A stretch of DNA of 64,000 bases from Anopheles merus (taxonomy: Eukaryota > Arthropoda > Insecta > Diptera > Culicidae), in the NCBI RefSeq assembly GCF_017562075.2, contig NC_054083.1, positions 30,351,558-30,415,557 of the forward strand, written 5' to 3'. Under the pieces are notes generated by a model. The model was given only the letters and a program-made list of their open reading frames with translations, was not told the DNA's origin and did no database searches. A program made the position numbers and the translations under genes. Shown in pieces: positions 36,400 through 49,083 of the stretch; position 1 is the first letter of the stretch; each line of letters starts with the position of its first letter.

Positions 36400-39300
36400 C
36401 CCTCGACAAGACAGAAAAAGGGTGCCCATCTTGCGCGGTGCCCTTTATCATTGCGACTACCCGGACAGTGCCTGCTTTGGCTTTTCCTGCCGACCGGTTT
36501 TTCCCCAGAGTGACCCTGACGGCCCACCGGACGACCTCGGCCGGCGGGCTCATTCGCAGACAGCGCAGAATTGCAATCGGGGCCCGCCACAAATGTGCAC
36601 AAATGTGCAACGCGTATCGCCGCATCTAGTTTCCCTGCATTCGATCTCTCGTGCCAACGCACGCCACCACACGATTGCGATCTGCCAATGGTGGATGTTG
36701 TTATCGCTGATTGCCCTGAACGTTGGCGATGCGCAATTGGGAAGACACATATATACACAGAGAGACATCGAAGGCCAAGTTGCTGAGAAGAGGAAGAGGA
36801 GAAAAAAAGGCCCAACGTTCTAGTTTGCAAACCGTTGCGTTTCGGTTTAACAAATAAATCATTTAAAATACACAAGCATAACGGGTTAAATTTGCATAGC
36901 GTTTAATTATTTTTAAACATCGCAAATTTATGGCAAAACACATTTAACGGACAGGCTCACTAGCAAAAAAGAAACACACAAAACCAATCGATTAGCCCCA
37001 AACCGTGTGCATGCAGCGCCACAGTAGCACGAGATGCGCTCAAGACGCGCGAAAGGCGCGAGAGACGCGATTGCACAGCGACGGTGAAGCGAATCGCGTT
37101 AAAATCCGGGTACCGCACCAAATCACCGACCGTTTATGCCAGCGCGGTGTGTGCGCCTCTTCCCCAAACCGATGCTGCTCCTTCCGCCACGCCCGATACG
37201 AACGGCGGGAGCGGCTGTCTGGCTTCCGAATGCCAGACGGTAATAAAATAAAATTGAAGGTCGCGCGACCGAGACCGAAACACTCGGGCTCGTCGGCACA
37301 CCTTTCACGCCGATGCGCCGACGGTCCGATGGGTTTATGCTGCCGCGGCGCGAGCAGACGATAATGACGTTTCTCCAGCGTGGCAGGAGGGTGATGGCTG
37401 CTGCTGAGAGAAACAGAAACCCCGCCAGAATTGTTCGATGGAAATGACACACTCCCCGTTCGATCGGAATGATTCTTGCGCTTTGCCAGCGGGCCGGGAG
37501 GAGCTCCGTCCAATCGGTAAGCTAAAATGGCACCGTTTCGGACTCCCTCGGGCACAAAATCTGTTCAAGAGGCGACGAGTTTTAATTCAATCAATATTGC
37601 TAAAGCCTTTGATCCCCTTGTACGGCAAATGCGGCCCTTGAGTGTGCAGCCAATCGCTGCCAAAGAAAGAGGCTTCGAGGTTCGAACCCTTCAAGGCCCT
37701 TGCAAAAGCCTTTAATGGTCGCCGGGGCCGACTGATGCCGCTTATCCGGGACGCGATGATTTTTATGATCATCCTCCATCGACCATTTGCCATTGCACAA
37801 AAACCACAAAAGGCGCACGGCCCATGTAAGGCCCATTACCAAACGGCCCAGCTCTGTTAAGGTTCGGCGTGTTTGGTTTTGACCAAAAAGCGGCTCCAAA
37901 CCATTCGCAATGCGGCTGTTCGAAGCCCCCAAGGGGCGCCTGTGACAGGCGTCTCCTGTCGGTGGACGTCAGTGTGCATATTAGCCAGGCAGGGGCGAAC
38001 GGAAAATTCTTACGACCGAAATGATTTACGAACGCTGGTACCGACCGATTCGAACGGTTTTTTAGAAGGATTATGACTTTTCGGAGGCAATGGGGGACGG
38101 TTTTATTACTATCATAACCGACACCGTTTAGGCTCCCTTTGGCCAACCAAAGAGGGTGGTTTGACGTGGGCAGGGCAATCATAAAAATTGGTTTTAGAAA
38201 ATGGCTTATTGCTGTTTGCTGCTCTTGCTGCGCGACGGTTTAGCGCTAAGCTGCGGCTTAAGCCAACGCTTGATGGCAAAACGCGCATCGAATAAAGTTT
38301 GATTTTACGACGGGATTTGGGCCTATCTGGGGGAGGGCAACCAGTTCTGGAAAAACAATTAAAATGTTTGTTTGCCAAAGTATTTCAAGGACATCCCGCT
38401 TGCGCTTGCGAATCTTTCCCCGAAGAGCGCCAAGAATGGAAGACGCCAAAGATTATTTCCAGTAAGCTCCACAGTAACCTTGTTCGATTGAATTTGCTGG
38501 TAGATTCTAACACTGGTAAGCTCAAAATCTGCCAAACACAATGTGCTGCAGCTGTTGGAACCAGGGTTAGGATTTATTTTTCCCCGTTAACACAACCGAA
38601 ACCGAAAATGTCACCAACATTCTCAAGCTCAACAATAAACCACATTCTCCAACCATTTTGCTGGCCTTTTTTCCCCATTCTTCTTGCGCTAACGGAAAAA
38701 CGAAAGTGAAATAACTCGCCCTGGGACGAGCGCATTGTGGCGATCGTTTCAATTTACAGTAAATAAAAGCTTTCAACCACCCTTGCCCCTTCCTCCCCAA
38801 GGCACACACTTCTGGCTCGTATCAATCGCTCACAAAACGACGGCGCTACGGACCACCGTACCAGAAAATGGGAGGAAAAGGCAGCAGCGCGCAGGTGGAA
38901 AAGATGCGTATTAGACGAAACATAGTGTGTTTGTGTGTGAGCTCGCACGTAAAATACGCACGTCTCTGTTATGCTCCCTCACTGACACCGGAGACGGCGT
39001 CGAGACGGACCAAAAATAGCATCACGGCCGCCCTTTTTAACGCCTCTAACGCGTCCACTTTCCTCGCCAAACGAGCAGCAGAAGGTGCGCTTCAAAAGGA
39101 GAAAGAGAGAGGGAGAGAGAGAGAGCGAGAGAAAGAGAGAAAGAAAGTCGATGGCCCACTCACTCACTCGTACGCCCAGACACTGAACAGCCAGACAACA
39201 AAAAAAAGGGTGGGTGGGGAGGTTTTCTAATCCGAAACGACCTTGTGCGTAGAATAACGGATCTCGGCGAACCGTTCCGGCGAGAACGCGAAGGAAGGAA

Positions 39301-39546
39301 CGAGAAGCACCGACAACCAGAATGTGCGTAGCGCCCACCACAACCCACTTCTAGATTCTTTTCCCCCCAATTCTCCTCTAGCGCCATCCCATTTTCCCTT
39401 CTCGTGTTCCTTCCCCGTTTGGGAATCGATTGAGAGCCGCCGGTGTCCATTCACGCCCCACACACACACACACACTATCCTGTCTGTCTGTCTGTCCGGT
39501 TTTCGCTCTGCCCGGTGTGCTTTCCTGTCCCGCTCTCGCATTAACA

Positions 39547-39573
39547 GGGGGAGAGGGGGGGGGCGAAGGGGGG
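39547..39573 (+). other. G-rich tract with quadruplex potential
   Basis: G runs of 5, 9 and 6 separated by AGA and CGAA. The 9-G run can supply two tracts, giving four G tracts of three or more within 27 bases, which meets the usual G-quadruplex pattern. Confidence 0.5.
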
Positions 39574-40904
39574 TGTGCAAAACAATACCGGGGCGTCTGG
39601 CACGAACGCACGCAACCACACACCGACACACACACACAGAACCACACGGCGAGACGCGCCCTAACCTGTCCGTCCTGTCTGGTCTGGTCTGTCTGTCTGC
39701 TGTCTGGTCGGTTCTGGTTTTTGCTGGCCCGCGTCTGGCCGTGCCCTGGCCGCGGCCATGGTGGGCTGGCCGCCTTCGGAAGCCTTTCGGGTTTTGCTCG
39801 TCAGCCGTGTTTCGGCGCATGTCTGGGAAAAGCTGGCCTGGCTTGTCGAATCGATGAAGCTGGGGCACCCAGATAGAGCGGGAGAGCGTTTGTTGAGTTG
39901 AGAGAATTGGCGAGATAAATCGGTACCCTCCGCCGGCCCATCCCCAAGGTCGTGCAGGGTTGAGACAGTGGATGTGCGAGAGTGCGTATTCCACCTCTGA
40001 TCACGTCTTGTCCCTGGTGTGCGATAAAGTAGCCGATGCGTAGGATTGTCGTACGCAACCGAGAGCACCGTGAGGCCCCCCAGCATCATTCCCCAAGCGA
40101 AAAAATGCGTTAGACGATTAGACACGGAGAGAAACAGAGAGTGTGTGTGTGTGTGTTTGCTCCTAGGACACTTTGCAGCCGACACCCCGACGGCGAGAGA
40201 GAGCGAGAGAGAGCGAGATCCGGAGCGTAAATCATCGGATAGATCCGGCAGAGACAAGGATTTCCTCCGTTTGGGGTTTGGGCAGGGAATGCGCTTCTTA
40301 AGGACCGCATCTCTTCCCGGTCGGTTGAGCCTACCTCACACGTTCGTCCAGTGTCCGGTCGTCGGTGTGATGCCCAAACAGCCCTAAGCATCTAAAGAGC
40401 GACGAAAGGACACATGGTGCATGTCTGGTCGGTCTGATCCTCTATGTAACAGAGCGACCTGTGCGGGTGGATATTATTATGCAAAACAACCTGGTTTGGG
40501 GTAAAAATGGAAGTATAATTTTGGCATGTTGGCATGTAATACAATTACAGATTATCTGGGGACCAGAAGTGGACGGATGACGTTAGAAATGTATTTTAAA
40601 ATACAACCTAACAATTACAAACAACATCACTGCACATAAGCTCAAACTACATTCAAACGCATTTCTAGATGGCATTGGGTGCCTTTGAAACTAAGTTTAG
40701 GGTATAAAACATTAATTAGAAAATTGGTGTGTAACTAAACGCCAATATACTTTGAAGAATTTCAATTTCGTTTGGTTTTTGCTGCTCAAACAATCACTAC
40801 TGCTGGTAAATGTTGGTGGATGATGGAATATAATAACGCAGCGTTTTCTTGCATTTCTATGCCACCTGTTTTCAAAGTAACTGCTCGTTGGTCCCTCTTG
40901 TTCT

Positions 40905-41105
40905 TTTTTTTTCATATTGTGGATAACACAATAAACAACAACAGTTGGTCTAGAAACCTACCTGCCTAAGGCTCCTATGGGCTTTGGCGGCTATCAGTGA
41001 CGTAATTGGATTTATTCTGTCCCCTATGGAACTTGAACTCATGATGGACTTGTTGTTGGGGTGTACCACTTGACAACTGTACCATGAGACTGATCTCTAT
41101 TCCAG
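40905..41105 (-). mobile_element. tRNA-related SINE copy (SINE200-like)
   Basis: On the minus strand a tRNA-like head contains an A-box-like TGGTACAGTTGTCAAGTGG and a B-box-like GAGTTCAAGTTCC about 55 bases apart, a pol III promoter layout. A body follows containing GTCACTGATAGCC, AGGCAGGTAGG and ACTGTTGTTG, then an A-rich tail. The same order of blocks is what I remember of the Anopheles SINE200 family, and part of it recurs at 51955-52122. The ends are approximate and I found no clear target duplication. Divergence suggests an old copy. Confidence 0.6.
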
Positions 41106-43384
41106 TAGATAAAATGTGCTTTATGTTTTAGGGCTTGAAACAGAAGCTAATTTGATGATTCTGGTGCCTTCTTCACATTCTCACCTTCAGTTAGAGTAAT
41201 AGACCAAATGCGACACATAAGTACCTTTTTTACAATATAAATTATGCTCTGCGGAGAATAACACAAGTATTGTTAGACTCAATGTCATCAGCACATCGTC
41301 ATCACACTGTTGAATTTAAATTTCGCGTGAATATGTGGTCGAGTTGTTATTGAATCTAAATCTTCAGAGCTTCTTTCAACAATTCATTTGTCTTTTTTGA
41401 CCTTAAACCGTAATTTTATCATATCCGGGTTCATCAACTAAACCGGTACACACAGCAAGATAGCAATCCACCTAGTTTATCACTCTTCAGTCCAGACATC
41501 TCCCCCTTCCCTTGACAAAACAAAACCTACCCGTTTTGTTCCACCCCGAATCCCTTTAAATTACAGCCCCGTGAATTAGCTGCATTCTTTCCGTGTTTCG
41601 GGATGTTTGGGCATTTCGTGTGCTTGTGTTCTGTGTGCTGTAGCGTCTGTAGCCCCACCCTTTGTAATCGAGTCGACACCGCCGCATACAGGAAGTACGG
41701 CACACGCATGCTGTTACGGGGAAGTTGCTGCAAACACGGGAAAATAACAAAACAAACATCCCAACCACCCCCGCACAGAAGACACGGGGCTGATTTTCTC
41801 CCCCTTTTTTGCTCTCTCCTTCAACCTTCCCCCTTCCTCTTCTTCAACCCCCCGATTCTCACACTCAAACCCCCGATGGGTACGAAATTGTACGGTTCGA
41901 TTCATCCGGGAGCCGCCGACAATCATGTGATAATGGGAAGATAATAGATAGCAGCTTCCGACGAATCGAAGCGGTTTGTATTTTTTTATCAGAAGTTTGA
42001 AGGCAGAGAGAGAGAGAGAGAGAGAGTACACAAAAAAACACACAGTCAACACAACCAACAGATAAGTGATTGCTCCTGCACTGGATGGGGCACACGGAAC
42101 GCGGAATGAATGTTAGACTAAGAAATTAGCTTCATTCATCAAAGTCTTCAGTTATCAATGGACGGTGGTGTTGTTGTGGCCTGACTGATACTGCTGTTGA
42201 TGATGGTGCTGCTGCTGCTGCTGTTGTTGTTGATGCTGGTTGTTGTTTTGTTCCAAGATTGCGATCAAACACACTGGCTATTTGCATAAACGAGAAGCTG
42301 AGATCATACGGAGCAGCATGGGGCATGGGGCGTTGAAACAAAACAAAAAAACAACTTCAAACTTAAAATTGGGATGATGTTTGGGGATGGAGAGAGAGAT
42401 AAAAAAGCAGGAACAACAACAACAACAAAAACATACCTAAGCAGATCGAAATTTGGCTGCCGACAGCGACCACAGAAAGAGATAGAGAGAGTAGTGGGAG
42501 AGATAAAGCAAGAGAGAGAATGAGAGAGAGACTCAACTCTTGCACTGTGTTTAGGGTGGCTGCTGCTACTGATGATCGAAAAAGGTAACACCAGTAGTTT
42601 ATGCTCCCATGGAAACGGTCGTCCCCAGACAGTGGGTTGGGAGGAGAGGGAGGTGTGACTATCGGACTGCCTGCTCGGATGCTTCAATGACAGCACACCG
42701 CACCGCACCGTTTGACGTACATGTTCAGCTGGTGGTGGTGGGGCAGGGGCAGGGTGGCGGTGGCAGTTATGTCTGCGAATTTGCATGGGCGTAGGCAATG
42801 TGAAGAAGCCGGGTCTGTTGTTTGAAAATTTCCTGTCTGGCCATTGTGCATTGGCGCTCTCGTTTATGCGCATACATTTTGACGCCGTTTCATTCGCTCG
42901 GCCTCGGCCGGGCCGGGCCGGGACCCCTCGCTCGGTCGCACAGGCCCTGATTCATCTCGCAGACAGCCGGCAGCAGGCTAGAGCTCTCTAGCGCCATGTG
43001 TGTGTCTGTGTCTGTGTGTGTATGTGTGTCAGGTTGGGGTGTCTGTCATCTCGACGCTTGCTGTGAACGGTCCTGCGAGCGCACACCGAACGCGCAGACA
43101 CGTGTTCAGCGGAAGAGGGTGCTTGCGTTCAAAAAAAAACTGCCGGAAAGAATGATTACGATGACTTTGAACATGCAATTGAGATAATTTTTTGCAATAA
43201 AGGAAGCAGAAAGCTGAAATGAGTAAATTGATTTTTGCTTTTTAAAATGCAATTGCAACACTTTTCCACCCCAACATTTGCCACAGCAAAGGTAACAGGC
43301 GGGACCAGACACCACAAGAACAGTTGTTGTTGGTTCTGTAGCATCGCCCAGACGCTCGAGACACATTCTCCTTCGCGCCGTCCC

Positions 43385-43418
<34 letters not shown>

Positions 43419-45959
43419 CCTCTCTCACTATCTCTTTCATTCCCTTTCTCTCTTGCCGGACGGGCTGGTGTGAGTAGCAGGCGCTCCCGTTAATCGAACG
43501 GGGCACGGAGCGAGAACTAAAAGGGAGACTGGGCTTGCCGGGGACACGGCAAGCACGGGGCAGACAAAAGGGAGCATTATTTGTGCGCGCCGGCATACAA
43601 GAAAAAGAGAAGAAACACACACACACACACATACATCTCATCCCGCATCGAAAATTCGTGCTCTTCTTGCGAGCTGGTGCTCTCGAGAGTCGAACCAGCG
43701 CCATACAGGCACGCAACGCATACATACAACGCAGGGCAGACGCTCCAGCAATCCGATATACGGTTTCGGGTTCGTCGCGGGGTGCTAAGGAGTGTCTAGC
43801 CTGAGGGGTGGCGGGGGTCGATGGTAAAGCAAATTTGTGTCCGCACACACACACACACACACACTCGCGCACACATATGGCATAATACACATGCTCGATT
43901 ATACATCATACACACCGCAAGAGCTTGTGCCAAAGGGAGAGCGCGCCTATCGAACAAGGGAAGGAAATGAACGGGAAATGCTTTCTGTCTTTCTCTCTCT
44001 CTCTCTTTCTCTGTATCGCTCTTTCCTTTCTCTCTCTCTTTTCCTTCCAGACACAGCTTTTTTTCTGCGCTTCCCTTATTGCGGTTTCAGTAGGCTGGAA
44101 AACGCAGACACCGGCACCGGCGTGTGTTTGTGTGACTGTGTGTCGCGCAAAACCGTCTGTAGTGGCGTGTCTGCATGCAATCACACACACTCACACAGGG
44201 AGTAGCGTGTAAGGATATGTTTTGGCAGACGCTTCCTGCACTGCTCACTCACTCGCAGTGCCGTTTCGGATTTTTGCATAACAATTCCGTTCCCGGCGAA
44301 AGGGTTCGTCGCCTGAGCGTGCGATGCGATGGAGCAGCCTGGTCGGTGGTGCATAAGGTGGCGCACCAATACCAGCACCACCACCACCAATATGGCAGAT
44401 CTGTCTGCGGTTTGTTTTTCTTTTTCTGGGATGCTGCTTGCTCTTTCTTGCATAGAGTGCACTTACGAGCAGCATAGCATAAGGTGTGTGAATGTGTAGC
44501 AGGATGGTGATAGAGGGGAGAGAGAAAGAATTGAATATGGAGAATACGAGAGAGTTTTTGATGTTGTGCATTTGTTTTTTTTTTGCATCTCTCTGGTTTT
44601 AAAGTGGTGACTGAAGTGTGAATGGTTAAAAGAAAATGCAAATAACTTGTTTTATACTAATCTTACAATAAAATATGTACTACATTAATTAAGTATTTTA
44701 TTTTATTTTTCATATTTCAGGTAAGCATTATTAAAACACGAAAACTAATTTGATGTAAGTATAATCATTAAAATAAAAAAAAATACATAAATCAAGCTGC
44801 ACAGTATTTTAAAGTTACGAAAGAAGAGATGTTTTAATTTTCTTTTTCATTTCAACACTATTTTTAAGTTGGCCTTTTTGAAGTTCTTGGGTTCTGAATG
44901 AAAGCAATACATTTAGAAGAAATTTCATGTATACAGTTTCAATGCTCTTTTTCTTACCTCCAACTCTTCTGAATTCTTTGGATACGTTTTTCTAACATCC
45001 TGTGACGTTCTGTGTTTGAAAATCACAAAACAAACTGTCTGTATTAATTTAACGACTCGCTCCTTTGCCTGGGTTGATTTGAAGGTTGCATTTTGTTGTT
45101 GTACCGGTCTCAATACTGCATTTAACGGACTCGCCAAAACGGAGCGGAGAAAAATGATGTCGATGGTTTCGGTGTTGTCTAGACTGGGTCTCGCAAAGCG
45201 GTTGGGTTTGCCTGTGTTTTTTATTATTATTATTTTTTACGGAAGACGATACGGAGGGATGGGGCAGACAATTTTTGGACAAATAACCCTGCAGGGCCAG
45301 GAATTCCATCTGGGACCGGTGCAAGCCTAAGTTTGGTGTCATTTTTTTTTTATGAGCGCAAGAGCACCTTTGAAAAAATGGTTCTCACTCCCGCAGCCGC
45401 AAGTGGTCTGTCCGGAGGATCAGCCCCGCTCCCGTCAAAGGATGTTTTTAAATACGCTCATCACCAGACCAGACGATGGTGTCTGCCGATCGATTCGGTT
45501 GCCCCAAATCCTGTGCCCAATATCGGTTGACGCGAGCATACCGATGGATAATTATATCCCGTCTGCGGTTTGCGGTCAGGACGCTCGAGTCCTTTTCGCA
45601 GGACTGCAAAACTGCAGCGCAAAACCCGAGCCAGAAAACAAAAATCCAAAACCCGGCCCGAGCAAACCTCCACCGGTCGGTCCCGGTCCCAGTTTGGGTC
45701 AGGATTTGCGAACACAAATGCCAGTCCCCAGGCCGTGGAGTCCTGCCCGTCTACAACACATTACCCTTTCCTGTGGACACTCTAAACAGTTTTTTTGTTT
45801 ATTCTGTCGCCATTCATTCTCTTTGCGCTCTGCGTATTTCCTTCTCTTTCCATCGCCCGCGAGCTGTTGCGCACCTCCGCTAGCGCTCGCGAGCAGCGGC
45901 GGCGTTAAACGGCGATTCTTCTTACTGTGCTCTTGGATGTTTTTTTGCGGCCTGCTCGT
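41106..45959. other. Non-coding stretch with many simple repeats
   Basis: No recognised gene. AT-rich at 41.1-41.45 and 44.6-45.05 kb, GC-rich elsewhere. Contains AG at 42004-42026, GTT/CTG-type trinucleotides at about 42165-42245, GGGCC repeats near 42905, a long CT-rich pyrimidine tract at about 43381-43450, CA at 43846-43864, and a second pyrimidine tract ending in CAG at 44050 that looks like a splice acceptor with no clear exon after it. Frames of 190-250 codons here cross these repeats. Confidence 0.5.
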
Positions 45960-46848
45960 GCCTTAACTGCCAAAGCGCGAGGTGCGTTATTCTCAGAAAA
46001 CAATTGAGAAGAGAATGGCAGCGAGCACGCTAGAAAGAGAGAGACACACACTCACGAATGAGCAAAATCGCGGTGGTTGAGTATGAACGAAACGCGTGGA
46101 ATGTGCGTTTCTGGCATGTTCGCTCTGCTCTCCCCCAGAGCGATTGATTCGTCTACGTCTGTGTGTGTGTGTCTGCGACAATAATGAAATTGCGTGCGTC
46201 TCCATCTCGCTCACCCATTTTTGCCGTGCACCCCGGTGAAAAAGCTATCCCAACTCCGTTCCTCATGGCTCCACGTCAAGCGAAGCGTACGAGAGCGTAA
46301 AAAAGAGCGAGAGAGTGAGCGAGAAGACACGAAATGCAAATTGCACAATTCGCTCTCGCGATTGTGTTGCGCTACTCTCGCGAATCGTGCTGCTCTGTCT
46401 AACACACCTGCAGCCGTGTCAAGCTCTCTCGCTCTTTTGTCAAATCTCGCTCCCATTCGCTGTCTCGCCTCCTTAACGGGAGCAAGCATTTTGCATGCGT
46501 AAGAGCGCGCGCTCCATTCAACCGCACATAGCACGCCTCTCACTCTCGCCCGCTCTCGCTCGCTCTGTCTGCTACGACGGAGCACGGCTCCGGTGTCGAG
46601 CGGTGAATCGAACGCATCGCGAACTGCATAAGCATTTCGTGGCCGGACCGATGCGGATCCCAAGCACAGCCCAGAGCCGCACACAGAGTCGCACACAGAG
46701 CCCCCATCGGAGCCCGGAAGGCATCGAAGCGTCGAGTGTGCGTTGTGTCGTATCGTGTGGGACACTCGCCCGGCATTCAACACTGAGGCAGAGCAGCAGC
46801 AGCAGCGTCTAAAGCGACGCCCGCGTGTGTGTGTCTGCGACACAAGCC
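45960..46848 (+). promoter_or_regulatory. Candidate promoter island with GAGA-type motifs
   Basis: A GC-rich island with a dense cluster of GAGAG/CTCTC motifs: about 46302-46326, 46350-46360, 46372-46382, 46423-46436, 46444-46470 and 46536-46570. The first lies in GAGCGAGAG orientation and the later ones in CTCTCGC orientation. GAGA factor (Trl) binds such motifs at promoters of many dipteran developmental genes. The island passes into UTR-like sequence on the plus strand, and a GTAAGT lies at 46849. No TATA box is seen. The promoter role is inferred; orientation rests on the downstream splice-donor and UTR character. Confidence 0.4.
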
Positions 46849-49083
46849 GTAAGTAGTGAAGTGCGTGCGTTCGTGCGTGTTTTGTCGGTCGGAAACTGTA
46901 TAGAAAGGGAAGCAAGTGCACAGACGCTGTGAATCGATCGTGTGACAGTTGCGTGTACCGGCAGCCAATTGCGTCCAAACTGTCACTGCGTCCGGCACAC
47001 AAATACAACAAACCGCACTAGCGAGAAGTGTGCACAATGCGCGCGTGTGTGTATGACGCTGCCACCGCTGTCGTCGCCCCGCTGCAGCAGTGCTAGGTTA
47101 GGAGGGCACACACAACAGTGCGCGCGTCATCATTATTTGCCTCGCCGCTCGCCTCTATGTTTGCTCAGTGCGTGCGTGCGTGTGCGAGTGTGTGCACACA
47201 AGTGATCGTGAGACACCCCCCGTCCGTCTGTTAAATAGAGTGTGTGTGTGTGCGCGCGTTTTTGTTGTTGTTACTGCTGCCGTTTTTAAGTCGTCTCGCG
47301 GTGCGAAGCGTTTTGTTTCGCGTCTAATGTACTTGTCACACAAAACTTTGCCTCCCGCGTGTGTGTGTGTGTGTGACTGATGGGGCAGAATTAGAAGAAG
47401 AAGTGACGGGAGAGTAACAAAAAAGAAACAGTTCACATACCAGCACGAAAGATAAAACAAGCCCCAGACACACACAAACACTCCTCACGGGACAACCCAT
47501 ATTGCTCCAGCGTCGGTCGGTGTATTAGCTGCCGTGAAGGGGCGTCCAACTTGCCACCGTCTCCGTCGTGTGTGCCTTCCAACAAACACGCAGACACCGC
47601 GACACGGCCTGCAAAAGTCGCGCCGGGAGTCAACCACTGCGTCACGGTGCATCTCGGATAAAACTGTCTTCTGCCTGAACCGGGAGCAAAAAAACAGCCT
47701 TCAGTTGGAACGCGGTTTGCCATCGTCACCGCCCGCTTCGATCGACAGGAAAGAGAGTGCAGCAAGCGAGAGAAAGAGAGGGCACGCGAGCGAGAAAGGG
47801 CAATTGCTAAACGTCATCACAAGCGACACACTTGTGCGTGTTCGATCCCCCCTCCGCTGCACCGTCATTGCCCAGGGTTGTTGAAGAGATTGTTGAAGTG
47901 CTAAAACTGCTGGTCAGTTTTTGAACGTGCGGTGACCTCTGGCTTCCCTGAGCAGCAAACCCCGAACGCAGGCTGCAAACGGAAACTGCATCCGCACCAG
48001 GAGCGAAGGGGGCGTTTGTGCAATTGCTTCCTCTCGTTTTGAGGCCGTCTGGCGTCTGGCAACAGCAGGAGAGGAGGATTGGTTCGAGGAAAAGAAACCC
48101 TGCAAGGGCTCGGCTGCATTTGTGCGTATGTGTGTGTGTGTGTGCGATGCAACGGTTGTGAACAGCGGCGCGGCGAATGCGCGATGTGCTGTGATTTAAT
48201 GCGAATGCAATCGGTACGATATGCATTGCACCCCCCCGGAAGCCGGCCAGCAGCAGCAGCAGCAGCACGGGATTGAGCGATGGTGGTGGTGCTGCAGCAG
48301 AAGAAGCAAACGAAGCAGAAAGGCTGTGTCGTCTGTGTTGCGGTAGTCGTTGCCCGCCTTCCCACCTTTCTGCTTGCATAAACCTCTGTGCAATCTTTGC
48401 AATCTAAAGAAGAAAAAACGGTGTAAAACTGAGGCGCCACAGCGTGTGTGTGTGTGTGATTGTGAACGTGTATATGTGGGAGTGCAAATAGTGAAACCAA
48501 GTTCTCCATTGCCTAATCGTGGCTTTTGATAAGTCTTATCGATAATTTCACGGCTGGCTGTGTGTAGGTAAAAGAAGAAAAGAAAAGGCATAAAGGGCCT
48601 CCTCCAATCATTACCGGTGTTTGTGTGTATGTGTGCGATTGTGTATATAAATTTGCCAGTGTATGAGTAATGCGTGTGTGTAATTTCGTGTGCGCTTGAA
48701 GCAATTGGTTTGTGCATTAGTGGCAAAGAAAAGGCAGCCGCAAAAGGAAGGGAATTTTCCTAGTGTGATAAAAGTTGCACCGGTAGCCGTGTGTAGCTTG
48801 TGTGTGAGTGTACGTGTGCGTTTTGTGGCTTTAAAAATGCGTGCCTAAACGAAACGAGTACGGGCAGGATTGGAAAGGCGAAAGAATTTTCCATTCGATT
48901 TTGCCTCTCCGTGTGTTGAGTATATGAGCGTTTGCGTCGTGAGGCTGCCGGCCCAATCAATCAAAGCAATCGGTGGAAAAACAGTGTGTGTTTGTGTGTG
49001 TGATTGTGCGTGCGTTTCGTGTTTTCGCGTGTGGCTTCTCTAACGCAGGAACGAACACCGGTGGCGAATACGTTGGCAACGAG
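46849..49083 (+). other. Candidate long 5' untranslated exon(s)
   Basis: Over 2 kb rich in GTGTG, GTGCG, AGTG and CAGCAG strings with no extended meaningful frame, in the style of long 5' leaders of dipteran genes. It ends with CAACGAG followed by GTATGA, a good splice donor (last exon base 49083), after which the sequence turns AT-rich and intron-like. A possible acceptor (TTCTCTAACGCAG) lies at about 49036-49048, so the last piece may be a separate small exon. The coding part, if any, would lie downstream, possibly beyond the window. Splice and UTR assignments are by eye only. Confidence 0.3.

Larger units (their letters stand above)
34198..40904. other. Non-coding stretch with a GC-rich middle
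   Basis: AT-rich and featureless at 34.45-35.35 kb, then mostly GC-rich to about 40.4 kb. The GC-rich part carries a TATA-like site at 35455, a run of GACC/GGAC tetranucleotides at about 35608-35641, GT at 36346-36396, a polypurine tract at about 39095-39147, TCTG and CA runs, and a G-rich tract at 39547-39573. Long frames in 36.3-36.9 and 39.2-40.3 kb are open on several frames of both strands at once and contain repeat-encoded residues, so I do not call them genes. Confidence 0.5.

Noticed and set aside
36335..36875. Overlapping frames of 96-178 codons around 36.3-36.9 kb
   Set aside because: They cross the GT microsatellite at 36346-36396 and are open on several frames of both strands.
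39227..40257. 255- and 198-codon minus-strand frames
   Set aside because: Composition-driven: GC-rich sequence with CA, TCTG and purine repeats, simultaneous open frames on the plus strand, no recognisable domain.
43156..43890. 244-codon minus-strand frame
   Set aside because: Contains Arg-Glu and Cys-Val strings encoded by the CT and CA repeats, with no domain recognised.
43975..44060. Strong pyrimidine tract plus CAG as a splice acceptor at 44050
   Set aside because: No open frame of interest or matching donor follows; CT microsatellites produce such acceptor look-alikes.
45352..45966. 204-codon plus-strand frame with Pro-rich middle
   Set aside because: Other frames on both strands are equally open over the same DNA, and the translation shows no motif; chance in GC-rich DNA is more likely.
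46211..47011. 266-codon minus-strand frame
   Set aside because: Covers the GAGA-motif island; the translation is Arg/Ser-rich from repeats and has no known motif. A regulatory reading of this stretch fits better.
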